Notes under the pieces: model-generated
What the model was told of the DNA's origin: nothing
The model's input: only the letters and a program-made list of their open reading frames with translations
Databases searched by the model: none
Position numbers and translations under genes: made by a program
Source: Bacteroidia bacterium
GTDB taxonomy: Bacteria > Bacteroidota > Bacteroidia > J057
Assembly: GCA_022760475.1 (NCBI GenBank)
Contig: JALEFZ010000052.1
Span: forward strand, 124,001-188,000
Reading direction: 5' to 3'
DNA length: 64,000 nucleotides
Shown: positions 45,447 through 55,401 of the stretch, in pieces
How the letters are laid out: every line of letters starts with the position of its first letter
How positions within the stretch are numbered: position 1 is the stretch's first letter

Positions 45447-46619
45447 TTAGCGAGTTCCATTTTCGATAACCAATTCTTTCTCTTCCACAGCCTCTTTTCT
45501 TTCCAATTTTGCAGCTTCTCTGGCAGCGAGAAGTTCCTTCATTCTAAGGATTCTCATTCCTTTCATATACAAATAAGTAAAAAGGCCGAAAAGCAATATT
45601 GGATAGAGGGCAAACAATACAGAGTAAAAGCTCTTCCACTCTGGGGTGAGTTTGAAGGCAAAAAAGCCCAAAGATCCAGAAATCACTGATACAATCCCCA
45701 AAGTAACCGGAACCATATTCTCAGGAATACCTATCCTTGCAAGGTTGTGCGTCAGATGATCCTTACCTCCTGTGAATGGAGATATGCCCCTACTCAACCT
45801 TGAAAAGGTAACGAAGGTAGTATCCATGATCGGAACGATAAATACCAGTACTGGAATCAACAACATCCTGGCATAAGAAATATTATCTGGAGAAGGATAA
45901 AGGTTCCAAAAATACTCGATCCCGAAGAATGCCAGGGTAAGTCCAATAAACATACTCCCGGTATCTCCCATATAGATTTTTGCAGGTCTCCAGTTCCAGA
46001 AAAGGAATCCAATGAACCCACCTACAATTATTGTCAGAACAGAGAACATTGGGCTGAGGCTCTGTCTGGAAATGACCATTACCATTGTGATCATTACAAT
46101 TGTGCTTGCAATGGTCGCTGTAACTGCGTCCATGTTGTCCAGCATGTTCAAGCTATTCATCAATCCTACCACCCAAAAGATGGTCAGCATGTAATCAAGC
46201 CAAACGCCATACTCGGACATGTAGGAGAAATAATTGATATGAATACCGAAACCGATCAGAATAAGGGCACAAACAACTTGCCCTCCAAATTTGGCTCCAG
46301 GGTGCGTTCCATATGCGTCATCCGCAAATCCAATCAGAAATGCCAAAGTAGCAGAGAGAAACAAGGCCAGGTAGGCTGAACTTGTATGCCCTTCTGAAAT
46401 CATCGAAGGTTCAATGATCAAAAGGATAAGGCTACCAAGTAGAAAACTGATGTAAAAAGAAATCCCCCCCGTTGTTGGTTTCGATGTGCTTCCCCATCTG
46501 ACTCTAGATTGCTGATTTTGACGGCTTTCAACACCAAAGTTATTGGAAAACTTCAGCAAAATTTTGTTCAGGATGTAGGAAAAGGCTGTAATACCTAATA
46601 GCAGTAACAAGCTTTTCAT
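45447..46619 (-). CDS. MraY/WecA/TagO-family undecaprenyl-phosphate sugar-1-phosphate transferase
   Basis: 390 residues from the ATG at 46619 (two earlier in-frame Met codons precede the first helix). About 10-11 transmembrane helices. Family motifs are in place: FADDAYG (Asp pair), NMLDNMDA, GDTGSMFIG and the His-containing KDHLTHNL loop. It transfers a sugar-1-phosphate (GlcNAc or similar) from a UDP-sugar to undecaprenyl phosphate, starting a surface glycan chain. It is not MraY proper, since it lacks the mur/fts context. The charged C-terminal tail (ERKEAVEEKELV) is unusual but seen in Bacteroidota members. Confidence 0.92.
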   Translation of the reverse strand: MKSLLLLLGITAFSYILNKILLKFSNNFGVESRQNQQSRVRWGSTSKPTTGGISFYISFLLGSLILLIIEPSMISEGHTSSAYLALFLSATLAFLIGFADDAYGTHPGAKFGGQVVCALILIGFGIHINYFSYMSEYGVWLDYMLTIFWVVGLMNSLNMLDNMDAVTATIASTIVMITMVMVISRQSLSPMFSVLTIIVGGFIGFLFWNWRPAKIYMGDTGSMFIGLTLAFFGIEYFWNLYPSPDNISYARMLLIPVLVFIVPIMDTTFVTFSRLSRGISPFTGGKDHLTHNLARIGIPENMVPVTLGIVSVISGSLGFFAFKLTPEWKSFYSVLFALYPILLFGLFTYLYMKGMRILRMKELLAAREAAKLERKEAVEEKELVIENGTR

Positions 46620-46889
46620 GATGCAGGATTTTGGTGTGAACATACAAACTATCAAGCAAAGCTTAGGGGTCGCTTTTGTTAATAAATTGTAAGATTTACA
46701 CCGGCTTTGTTAAAAAAATAAAAAAATTGTTGGGTGTGAATGTAGAAAATTTAAAGAACAACTATTTCCTAATGTTGATATTTTCAAAATAAAGCATTTT
46801 TTGCGACATAGAACAAACGCTAAAAATACATCTGAGTTGACTTATTATCAGGCTTCTCTTCTTTTTTGCCTTTTTCTGTTTCCTTTTTT

Positions 46890-49800
46890 CTAGAAAAAAG
46901 CCCTTGCCTGCAACCTGCCTGTATGTATAACTGGAATGCCAGCAGATACCCTACCATCATAGGTAAATCCCAATTCGACATTTTTTAACACAAACCATGT
47001 AAGAAAAACACGCCAAATGGCATTATTACCTTCTTGTAGTCCCTGACGCAATTCTAATGTGGCCGCAAGGTCAGCTTCTCCTACTTGATTTACCCTTACC
47101 AGGTCTAGTTCCGCATTTACGTTATTCCGCCCCGCTATGTTCCATCGTGCCTCAAAACTTAATTTTCCTGACCTTACCCGCGCCAGTGCCTTAGCTGTCG
47201 AATCGCTGTTTTGACGGTTAGAAAATGAAAGGCCACTGCTCAATCTCAATTTTCTATTTAACTGCAAATTAAACCGTGGCTCAATTTCGATAAAATCAAT
47301 ATCATAATTTCGGGATTGGAACTGAACTGCCTGAACGAACTTCTGACCGGTTCTTAATTCTCCTTCCAAAGACTTGGCTCCTCCCTCCGAAAGTTGGCCC
47401 AGGTTAAGTCTAAACTTTCCTCCAATATAACTCAAGCCCCTGAGTTCATCTCCTGTGGCCAAAAACAGCTTATTTTGATTGCTAAGGTAGAAAAATCTGA
47501 TATCCCCCTTCCTAGAATTCTGGAAAAAACTGATCTCTTGCCTGATGTTGTAGTTCGCACTTACCAGAGATGTATCAGAAAAGGGATTTCCAACATTAAT
47601 GAGGTAAGAATTTATGCTTGTACTTCGGTTTTTATGCTGGGTAATGCGGATGTTTGTTGTTAGCCTAGTCTGTCTAAAAAATTCCTTCCAATTTTTTCCA
47701 TCACTTTTTATCACCTGCCGAAAATCCCAACGCAACAAGCCGGTCAAACTTAATCGGCTGGTAGGTATTAACTCTCGAGTAGGCACTACTACCTGCAAAA
47801 AGTCAGCTGTAAGGGGGTTTATCGCGGGCTGGAACTCCTCCAGGTCTGGAATCCCATCATTGTTAAACAAGGAGTCTAGCCAAATATGTGTCCCCTGTCC
47901 AGGATTTACACGGATGTAACGCACTTCTCTTTTGGCAAGCTGCTCAGAATTGACTTCATAGAGGAAATTGGCAAAGACCCATCGTTTTTTGGGAGCCAGC
48001 CTTCCCTTGAGGTTCATGTTGATGATTCGGCTATCTTCCAGCCCCTCAGCTCGAAAAAGGCTGTCCCCAACCCTTAACTCTCTTAGCGCAAAGGTAGGTT
48101 GCAATGAAATCGCTGGACTGGGTTTCCAGTTTCCCTGGAGATACCAGGTATAAGCTGTTGATTTCTCCTTCCACTCTCCATTTATCAAGCCCTCATCCCT
48201 TCTAAAATTATAAGAGAGATTCAGGTCAAAATTTCTAAAGCCCTGACTACGTAAATAAGGTTTCAGGTCTGTAAAACGAAAAGAAGAATTCAAAATGGAA
48301 TCCTGCATGGTATTTTCCTGTCTTTCAATCCAAATTTCAGATCCTAATTTCCATTTCTTGATGGGTTGAAATACATCTCCTTCATATCGATCCCATGATG
48401 AAGCAAACCTAAGGCTGTCATTTTGTGTCTGAATGCGGGTATAACGAAAATTTCCCTGTGTCCAGCCCTTGCGCTTACTCCTCAATTCATACACCTGCCT
48501 CTGATTGATACGCCCCCTTCCTGTATACCTCAATCCGCCTTCTGTATGGAAAAATAGGTTATCCTGAAAATTCAGGTCTAGTTTGTATTGCCCCAGATGC
48601 TCATTTCGGCGAACATCAGCCTCATCAAAATTCCATATCCGGCCATACTCAGCCTTGTAAAGCCTGTCCAGATTGGTGTACCTTTGCCCGACGTATTGGT
48701 GGTTCAAGTCAAAAGAGAGGTAAAGGGAATCTCCCACAGGGATTTTTTTGCCACGAATGCCATTCCGCGATGCCAGATCAATGTTGTCATCGTCTCCCAC
48801 CCTTGAAAGCCGATTCTCATCCTGATTACTCAATGCAGTCTCTGAATAAAGATTGATCCGATTAGCCAGCTGATAATCCAGTTGCAGGTCTGCCACCTGA
48901 AGTAGCCTCGGTAAGACCCATTGCCTTATAGGTTCGAAATTCCCCTTTGGAATACCCAGGCTGTCAGGCCCAACCCACACAAAAAAATTGGTCCCATTTA
49001 CAGAAGGATCCAGGATGTAATTTCCGTTGCCTTGGCCTACATTGCTAAAAGTTATCCGATATTGAGCAGCAAGAGAATCTCTGGTAAAGCGGTAGTATTC
49101 AAACAATTGTCCAAAAACTGTTGTGTCTCTCCGTTCATACCTTCCTTGTCCGGAGCCATCCGGTACCCGGGTGATCCCAGATGTGAAAACTGGGTTTTGA
49201 TCACCTGCATTCTGCAATTCATTTAAAGCCGCCTGAAAACTGGTGGTATCAAATGGAGCATTGGGGTTATCCCCATCTCTTACAAAAGAGAAACGCATAT
49301 CCAGTCGATCCCTTAGCAATTTTTGCTCTGCTTGAACGGTGATCAGCGATCGGTTGTAGGCCAGCTCGGTATATTCAAAATCAATGACTATACGTGTAAT
49401 ATTGGTAATGACGTGGCGCGGTGTAAATGTCAATTCTGCCGTGTTATAATTGATCACGTAGTCATTGTTCTCTCCTCTGGTCATCAATTTCCCATTGAGA
49501 TAAACTTTCTCACTGCCGGCCAAAACCAGGAAGAATCGTTCATTGTTCCTACCCGTCAACTGATATGGACCTGATATTCCCTCTTTTCCAGGTATTGTAT
49601 TGGTATGAAAGCGGCCTTTGGCTACTGCCCCACTGACCAGTACTCTGCTTTTTTCATCCTTATAAGAGGCCTGAAGCCCCTGAACATTCCTGTAAAAATT
49701 GGCGAAGGCTGATTGTTTCCGAAATACTTCAAAGTCACCAATGGTGGTGCTCCATGGCCCTTTGGAGAGATTTACAAAGATTTTATCAAAATCTGAAATT

Positions 49801-50420
49801 TGCTGAGTGGATCCATCTGGTTGTATAGGAACATTATTGTCAGTAATGGCACCTACAATTTCCAGCCCCCCTCCCAGGTCTCCTTCCAATTGAAGTTGGA
49901 TTCCTGAATTGACACCAATACTCTGACTGTTTCCTACGGTCAAGCCCTGGGTCAAGCTACCGCTTTTACGGATATTCTCTGCCTCAGGCCAAAAATATTC
50001 ACTCTCAGGAGAAGATGGAACTATGATTACATCCGGATTGATTTCCCTACTCAGGGTATCTAATACGCCTTGGTAAGTCCTGATTGAAATGCTTTTGTTA
50101 GGCTTCTGCTCGAAATATGAGTATTGAATGAAAAACTCATCGTAATACTTCCAATCCTTATGAGTCAGGATGTAGGCACCATCATAAGAAATTTCATATA
50201 GTGAATCTGGCAGGTAATTACCTAGGTTATCTTTAATTTTCTCAGAAAAAGGGACCAGTAATTCCTGAGGAAGCTTTAGGGTATCAGGAAAGGGAGGAAG
50301 GGCATGTAATTCGTAGGTCTTTACTCCCTGGGCATGGACGCTTCCCAAAAGGGTCAACATCCCGAGGAACCCCCAAATTACTCCTAGCCTGCCATTCACA
50401 TTGATCTTACCCACTAACAT
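46890..50420 (-). CDS. Very large outer-membrane beta-barrel-like protein, unknown function
   Basis: 1176 residues with a signal peptide (about 1-31, ending SVHAQ). Residues ~140-240 have a repeated GDLGGGLEIVGAITDNNVPI pattern with VGDFEVFRKQ-like turns. The remaining ~900 residues are alternating amphipathic strands with Arg/Tyr/Phe, as in large barrels, ending in an aromatic tail (LQARAFF). It reminds me of the large SprA-like or LptD-like barrels, but I cannot match it to either. It follows the histidine kinase gene by 111 bp on the same strand. A surface or envelope-assembly role is plausible but unproven. Confidence 0.6.
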   Translation of the reverse strand: MLVGKINVNGRLGVIWGFLGMLTLLGSVHAQGVKTYELHALPPFPDTLKLPQELLVPFSEKIKDNLGNYLPDSLYEISYDGAYILTHKDWKYYDEFFIQYSYFEQKPNKSISIRTYQGVLDTLSREINPDVIIVPSSPESEYFWPEAENIRKSGSLTQGLTVGNSQSIGVNSGIQLQLEGDLGGGLEIVGAITDNNVPIQPDGSTQQISDFDKIFVNLSKGPWSTTIGDFEVFRKQSAFANFYRNVQGLQASYKDEKSRVLVSGAVAKGRFHTNTIPGKEGISGPYQLTGRNNERFFLVLAGSEKVYLNGKLMTRGENNDYVINYNTAELTFTPRHVITNITRIVIDFEYTELAYNRSLITVQAEQKLLRDRLDMRFSFVRDGDNPNAPFDTTSFQAALNELQNAGDQNPVFTSGITRVPDGSGQGRYERRDTTVFGQLFEYYRFTRDSLAAQYRITFSNVGQGNGNYILDPSVNGTNFFVWVGPDSLGIPKGNFEPIRQWVLPRLLQVADLQLDYQLANRINLYSETALSNQDENRLSRVGDDDNIDLASRNGIRGKKIPVGDSLYLSFDLNHQYVGQRYTNLDRLYKAEYGRIWNFDEADVRRNEHLGQYKLDLNFQDNLFFHTEGGLRYTGRGRINQRQVYELRSKRKGWTQGNFRYTRIQTQNDSLRFASSWDRYEGDVFQPIKKWKLGSEIWIERQENTMQDSILNSSFRFTDLKPYLRSQGFRNFDLNLSYNFRRDEGLINGEWKEKSTAYTWYLQGNWKPSPAISLQPTFALRELRVGDSLFRAEGLEDSRIINMNLKGRLAPKKRWVFANFLYEVNSEQLAKREVRYIRVNPGQGTHIWLDSLFNNDGIPDLEEFQPAINPLTADFLQVVVPTRELIPTSRLSLTGLLRWDFRQVIKSDGKNWKEFFRQTRLTTNIRITQHKNRSTSINSYLINVGNPFSDTSLVSANYNIRQEISFFQNSRKGDIRFFYLSNQNKLFLATGDELRGLSYIGGKFRLNLGQLSEGGAKSLEGELRTGQKFVQAVQFQSRNYDIDFIEIEPRFNLQLNRKLRLSSGLSFSNRQNSDSTAKALARVRSGKLSFEARWNIAGRNNVNAELDLVRVNQVGEADLAATLELRQGLQEGNNAIWRVFLTWFVLKNVELGFTYDGRVSAGIPVIHTGRLQARAFF

Positions 50421-50531
50421 TTAGCTGGGAATTAAATTCAGGAAAATCAGGAACAAAATCATTTTGCTGGAAAAGTAAACAAATCCTTCCATTCCCGCTG
50501 TCCCAAAGAATTGCTCCTAGTTCAGTCTTTA

Positions 50532-53500
50532 TCAATCGCTGATCAGATTGTCCAATGTAGCTGCCTCTTCTTGTAACTTGGAGGAAGGGATCTCGATGAT
50601 GAAGGTGGTACCCACATAGAGTTCACTCCTAAACGTGATTTTCCCACCAATATTTTCGATGATCTTTTTCACTATCGCCAAGCCAAGTCCCATACCTGAA
50701 GTTTTGGTTGAGAAACTGGGTTCAAAGATCTTTTTCTGGACATCTTCAGGGATTCCCTTTCCGTTGTCTTTGATCTCAATTCTGGCTTTCTGATTCAGGA
50801 TTCTCATAGAAACATGCATGATGCCATTTTCCTCTATTGCCTGGAGGCCATTCTTGATGATGTTGTTAAAACAACGGGAGAGCTGGTCACGGTCAGCGTA
50901 TGAAGTAAATGATTCCTTCGGAATGTCAATCAGCCAGATGGCTTCTTCCGATTGTGAGTAGAGGTCTACCACTTCAGAAAGCACCTCATTTACGGGTACA
51001 AGTACCTTGACGGGCTCAGGCATTTTAGCAAACTCAGAGAAGGAGTTCGCGATATTCACCAGCGAGTCGATCTGCACCAAGAGTGTATTCATCACCTTGG
51101 GGAACATTCCTTCGAACTTATCCCTCTTTTCCTTCCATGCCCGAAGCAGGTGCTGGATGGAAAGACGCATAGGCGTCAGCGGATTTTTGATCTCATGGGC
51201 TACCTGTCGAGCCATTTGTCTCCATGCCAATTCCCTTTCATTGGAAGCGATTTGCTCCTCAGATGCCTCTAGTTGAGCAACCATCTGATTGTAGGCACTT
51301 ACAATCTCTCCTATTTCGTCGTTGGAGTTGTACTGGATGGGATCGTTTCGTTCACCTAGCCCAGTTTCCGAAAGCCTTTGTTGGACTACAGCCAATGGTT
51401 GGGTGATCGTATTGGAAACAATTACCGCCATGACATTCAACAATAGAAATACAAGGAGGTAGATATTTGCGAGATATGCCAAAAATTCAATTACCTGCTT
51501 CTCCAATTGGTCTTGCTTGGCAAGGTATGGGATATTGATATATCCAATCGGCCTACCATTCGATCCAACAATGGGTTTATAAGCAGACAAGAATTGTAGC
51601 TTACCAATGTTCTCATTCACCACCAATTCCGAGTTCTGGCCTTTAGACAATTTTTTCAATGCTCCTGTAGGCATCAGGTCGGTATAAATTCCTGTTTCTG
51701 AAATTTGAGGCTGGGTACTGGCTATTCTTCGACCATTTTCGTCGTAGACATTGATGTCATTCAGTAGAAGTTTCTCAAGTCGCTCTACCATTTCCTGGAA
51801 GTCTCGCAGCCTGGACACCCTTGCCAACTCATCCGTGGCCAACTCGATATATGCCTTCTCAATGACATCTCCGATGCTATTGGCCTCCTCAATCAATTGC
51901 TTTTCTGTATCTTCATAATAATGGGTCGACACAAAGGGGTAAAGCAGGGCAATAATTACGATCATCGGCAGCACACTGATAATCAATAGACCATATCGAA
52001 TCTTAGCTCTTAGAGGAACAGGAGGTGGCACATACTTTCTCCTTAGTCTCTGAAGGAGGATATAGGGAAGCCCAATCAGAATAAGTGTCGAAAGGACGTA
52101 AAAGTAGAAAATGAAGGAGAAGGTAGTAATGATGGTCAACATTGACTGGATCTGATAGCGAACCACTACTGTTTTCCCGTTTTCAATGGGCTGGATATAT
52201 TCATAATACGTACCTTCGGGAGCCTTGATTCTGGATTTTCCAGCTGTGTAATCCTGCAGTCGCGTAGGAAAGGACATATTGCCTCGCTTTACAAAAAGAA
52301 CATTGTCCCTATAAATGGCATAATCCAGTTGGTTAGTTCCTTTAACGTCTTCATACACTCCTTGATCCAAGGAAAGCGATGGATATAGCCCTCTGGCTTC
52401 ATTGGAGGAAGGGGCCAGTTCCATCAGGAAGTGGGTAACAATACCCGAATCAGGTTCAAGGATCAGATCAAATGATCCATAATAATTGTCGAGGTATTTG
52501 TTATTGGTATTGGGCAGCCTGTATAGTTCAAGATTCGGGGAGGTCTTTTCTCCTCCCAATTTGAGGACTTCCTCTTGAAGCATCAAGCCAAATCGCGGAT
52601 CTTTATCAAGATAATCAGTTATCCTTTCGTCCTCCTCATCATAGAGGTAAAGTGAAACATCAAATTCTTTGAAGTTGGGTTTGATGTACTTGGCAACTAC
52701 CCAATCACGGAAATCAGCAGGATCAATCAGGGTGCGATACTGAAACTGTATGTTTCCCATGTCGATGTTCATCCTGGTCGTGGCCTTATCAAAGCTGAAT
52801 ACAGCGTGAGTAGCCTGCGAATCTGCGACTGATTGAGATATACGGGTAGCTTTCCTTTCATTGTTCTTCCCTACCCCTCTGATGATGTTGAAGGTAACCA
52901 ATAAGGAGAACATCAGGATAATTACAAGGTAATTGGGAAGGTCTTGTTTGAAGAAAGATTTGAAGGGATACCTATACAATACGGCGAACATGACAATTAT
53001 CACTAACGAATTGATCAATCCAACTTCCAGGGTACTTTTGTTGAGGTAGAGGTTTAAAGCAAAGAGAACTAACAATTGGAAAAGGACGAACCTGATGGGT
53101 AGGTGATACCTTCTGGCATAAAGAACATTTAACTTTAAAGCTATCAGAATCAACAAGGTACAAGCCAAGAGTAACATTCCGACATCCAGCAAAATCAGGT
53201 ATGAATAGATATCCGTTGCGAAGATGTTGGAGAACTCAATCTCAACCAGAGAGTTCTTAGTGATGGATTGAAATACCTCAGAGAACCAGTACAGCAGGAA
53301 GGAGCTGAATGCCGTTGTTAAGATCATTGCGGGCCATGCCACATAATGATCCGCGATGATTCTCCTTAGGAATCCATTTCCTTTGCGTCTCAATTGTAGG
53401 TAAAGGATAAATATGACCACCATTGCTGTAACAATGTTAATGGTCATCTCACCCAAAGAGGGTGCTAACTGGTGAAAGGCGAGGATGTCGGGCGAGAATA

Positions 53501-54320
53501 AAGGCGAATCAAGGTAATCACTACCAGGCCAGTTGAGGAAATAAAACAGCATCCTCAACAAAACAATCCCCAACATCAGGGCGATATTTACTCTATACCT
53601 AAGGTTAGGGAACCTGATGACATAGATTCGCAGATAAATTCCATAAAAAAGAAGTGCCAGGAAGAAGAAAATGGTGGTGGCATATCTCAATTTGCCTCTG
53701 TAAAGATTTGCTTTGACACGATCTATTGATAAGACTGTCCTTCCATCTGTATCCAAAAGCTGGATTTGAGCCTCATACTCATTGTCCCCGACGGTAACCA
53801 CCATTTCTCTCATGAAGTCTACATGATTTTGAGTCATCGTCCGGAGCCTGTGGCGTCCCATGAATACGTAGGGAATCAGGTAATCATTTTGAACCTGATA
53901 CTTTACATTTAAGGGAATGAGGTAAATGATGGAAGAGTCCTTGAATACCTTTCTAATTTGAAAATAGGAACGATCCTGAATAATGAAGAGTGAATAAGTT
54001 TGAATATCCTTCAGTCGGTCAATGTATTGCTGTGCTGGAAGGTAGTCTTCACGGCTCCATTTTTCAAGCTCTCCCACATCGTTGTAGACGAGTCTTGCGG
54101 CCTGACATATATCCTCCTTGGAAGGAATCACATCAGGATTTTCATTGTAGAAATTGATACAGGAATACAAATCCTCTTGTACTTCATTACCGATCTTGGC
54201 GATGATTTCAGCATCAGATCGATCAATGTCGTACAGGTAGAGGACAGCACTGATGAAGAGCAGGAAGGTGGCCAGTACTAACCAAAATGAACCTTTGGTG
54301 GAAATGGGTACATCTTGCAT
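50532..54320 (-). CDS. Large multipass sensor histidine kinase, NtrY-like
   Basis: 1262 residues, far longer than NtrY (~700). After one N-terminal helix (about 15-32) there is a soluble ~180-residue part and then seven or more further helices (~210-480). A long extracytoplasmic-type region (480-735), two more helices (to ~810), a second sensor domain and a last helix (~975-995) with HAMP follow. HisKA carries His1042 in [20 protein letters not shown], the NtrY-type motif; HATPase_c (about 1140-1250) has [19 protein letters not shown] and [12 protein letters not shown]. No response regulator is adjacent. NtrY kinases often act on sigma-54 activators (rpoN is at 2.8 kb). The signal is unknown. 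Confidence 0.92.
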   Translation of the reverse strand: MQDVPISTKGSFWLVLATFLLFISAVLYLYDIDRSDAEIIAKIGNEVQEDLYSCINFYNENPDVIPSKEDICQAARLVYNDVGELEKWSREDYLPAQQYIDRLKDIQTYSLFIIQDRSYFQIRKVFKDSSIIYLIPLNVKYQVQNDYLIPYVFMGRHRLRTMTQNHVDFMREMVVTVGDNEYEAQIQLLDTDGRTVLSIDRVKANLYRGKLRYATTIFFFLALLFYGIYLRIYVIRFPNLRYRVNIALMLGIVLLRMLFYFLNWPGSDYLDSPLFSPDILAFHQLAPSLGEMTINIVTAMVVIFILYLQLRRKGNGFLRRIIADHYVAWPAMILTTAFSSFLLYWFSEVFQSITKNSLVEIEFSNIFATDIYSYLILLDVGMLLLACTLLILIALKLNVLYARRYHLPIRFVLFQLLVLFALNLYLNKSTLEVGLINSLVIIVMFAVLYRYPFKSFFKQDLPNYLVIILMFSLLVTFNIIRGVGKNNERKATRISQSVADSQATHAVFSFDKATTRMNIDMGNIQFQYRTLIDPADFRDWVVAKYIKPNFKEFDVSLYLYDEEDERITDYLDKDPRFGLMLQEEVLKLGGEKTSPNLELYRLPNTNNKYLDNYYGSFDLILEPDSGIVTHFLMELAPSSNEARGLYPSLSLDQGVYEDVKGTNQLDYAIYRDNVLFVKRGNMSFPTRLQDYTAGKSRIKAPEGTYYEYIQPIENGKTVVVRYQIQSMLTIITTFSFIFYFYVLSTLILIGLPYILLQRLRRKYVPPPVPLRAKIRYGLLIISVLPMIVIIALLYPFVSTHYYEDTEKQLIEEANSIGDVIEKAYIELATDELARVSRLRDFQEMVERLEKLLLNDINVYDENGRRIASTQPQISETGIYTDLMPTGALKKLSKGQNSELVVNENIGKLQFLSAYKPIVGSNGRPIGYINIPYLAKQDQLEKQVIEFLAYLANIYLLVFLLLNVMAVIVSNTITQPLAVVQQRLSETGLGERNDPIQYNSNDEIGEIVSAYNQMVAQLEASEEQIASNERELAWRQMARQVAHEIKNPLTPMRLSIQHLLRAWKEKRDKFEGMFPKVMNTLLVQIDSLVNIANSFSEFAKMPEPVKVLVPVNEVLSEVVDLYSQSEEAIWLIDIPKESFTSYADRDQLSRCFNNIIKNGLQAIEENGIMHVSMRILNQKARIEIKDNGKGIPEDVQKKIFEPSFSTKTSGMGLGLAIVKKIIENIGGKITFRSELYVGTTFIIEIPSSKLQEEAATLDNLISD

Positions 54321-54415
54321 CCCCTAATATATTAGTGAATAATCAATCAGTAATTGACATTAAGCGAAAAAGAAATAGGGAGAGCAACCTGTGTAATGTT
54401 TAACGCAAAATGTGC

Positions 54416-55048
54416 TTAATTTTCAGAAAATTTGTGGCTTGAAATGTCTGTTCTTGCTTGTATGGCACTGGCTGAATACATTTTGGTTTCCAGCATGTCC
54501 TCAAAATCATCCCTGATATAAATGGGAACCCTGATCGACATCCTTTCATATTTCATAGGACCTTTTTGTACAATCAAGGTAAAAATTACATTAGGATAGT
54601 CGGAGACCAGATAATAGTCAGAAACTTCGTGCCACTGGATGATGTTCCTGAAATCAGGTAGACGAAGGATTTTGTCATTTACCACAATTCCTTTGTCCGT
54701 AATCACCCGTACGAGTAGCATTCTTATAGCAACGTAGGAGAGGATTAATCCAACAAGTAAGAAAGAGCAAATCATCCCTATCCGCAGGAACTTCTCTTCA
54801 TTGAAAATCCTTAGATGTGAGGAATCCAATACATCGAAATAAGTAAAGAAACAGGATGTGCCAACAATAAAAAGAATAAGGGAAAGCACAGAAAAAGTAA
54901 TTGTTACAATTACCATTTCAGGATTTTTCCAGATCATCAACGTATTGGACAGTTGTCGACGGTACCAATAAGCCATCAGCACGAAGCATGGGGCAATCAG
55001 CATCGCAAATACAAGACTAAAGCTCAGCAACAACTGCAATGGGTTCAT
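54416..55048 (-). CDS. Membrane protein with C-terminal PH-like domain, unknown
   Basis: 210 residues with three hydrophobic segments (about 5-28, 45-70, 88-112) followed by a ~90-residue beta-rich domain (VRVITDKGIVVNDKILRLPDF onward) resembling bacterial PH-like domains. It is upstream of the histidine kinase on the same strand, separated by 95 bp, so it may be cotranscribed with it. I cannot name a function. Confidence 0.65.
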   Translation of the reverse strand: MNPLQLLLSFSLVFAMLIAPCFVLMAYWYRRQLSNTLMIWKNPEMVIVTITFSVLSLILFIVGTSCFFTYFDVLDSSHLRIFNEEKFLRIGMICSFLLVGLILSYVAIRMLLVRVITDKGIVVNDKILRLPDFRNIIQWHEVSDYYLVSDYPNVIFTLIVQKGPMKYERMSIRVPIYIRDDFEDMLETKMYSASAIQARTDISSHKFSEN

Positions 55049-55318
55049 AATACTCAGATTCTTTCCTTCTTAAATTTATTATTTCAAACGCAATATTCAA
55101 AAGAAAAGTTTAGGAGGACAAGAGAGCTTCTCCCAACTGTCAAAAAAGACAACTTAGACGCCAAAAGAAATCCTTTCAAAATCACGCAGAATCAAAAATT
55201 CTCTTGTATGAAACCTGTCTTTCTTATGAAAGTTCATACTCAAGTAGAAAAAATATTCTCCTGAGGCAGCACATTTAATACAAAAAAATCAAAAAGGACA
55301 AGAATTGAAGTATAAAAA

Positions 55319-55345
55319 GCGACAAAGACAAAAAATAGTTGTCGC
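55319..55345. repeat. Inverted repeat overlapping the receptor promoter (operator candidate)
   Basis: GCGACAA (55319-55325) and TTGTCGC (55339-55345) are exact inverted copies separated by 13 bp. The right arm contains the -33 TTG of the receptor promoter, as expected of a repressor site. Confidence 0.4.
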
Positions 55346-55371
55346 AATACTTGATAAATATTTTATATTTG
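55339..55371 (+). promoter_or_regulatory. Promoter of the TonB receptor gene
   Basis: TTG (55339-55341), 22 bp, TATATTTG (55364-55371), a perfect TAnnTTTG. The leader would be about 25 nt, so transcription starts close to the ATG. Confidence 0.45.
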
Positions 55372-55401
55372 CGCATAATATTTTTTTAGACAAGGCTAAA
55401 A

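Larger units (their letters stand above)
55049..55401. other. Intergenic region upstream of the TonB receptor
   Basis: 353 bp, AT-rich. It holds the receptor's promoter (55339-55371) with an inverted repeat over the -33 element (55319-55345). The plus-strand ORF across 54953-55264 is a chance reading frame. Confidence 0.6.

Noticed and set aside
54953-55264. Plus-strand 103-codon ORF overlapping the membrane PH-like gene
   Set aside because: It begins antisense to a good coding region and continues in AT-rich spacer with no recognisable protein features.
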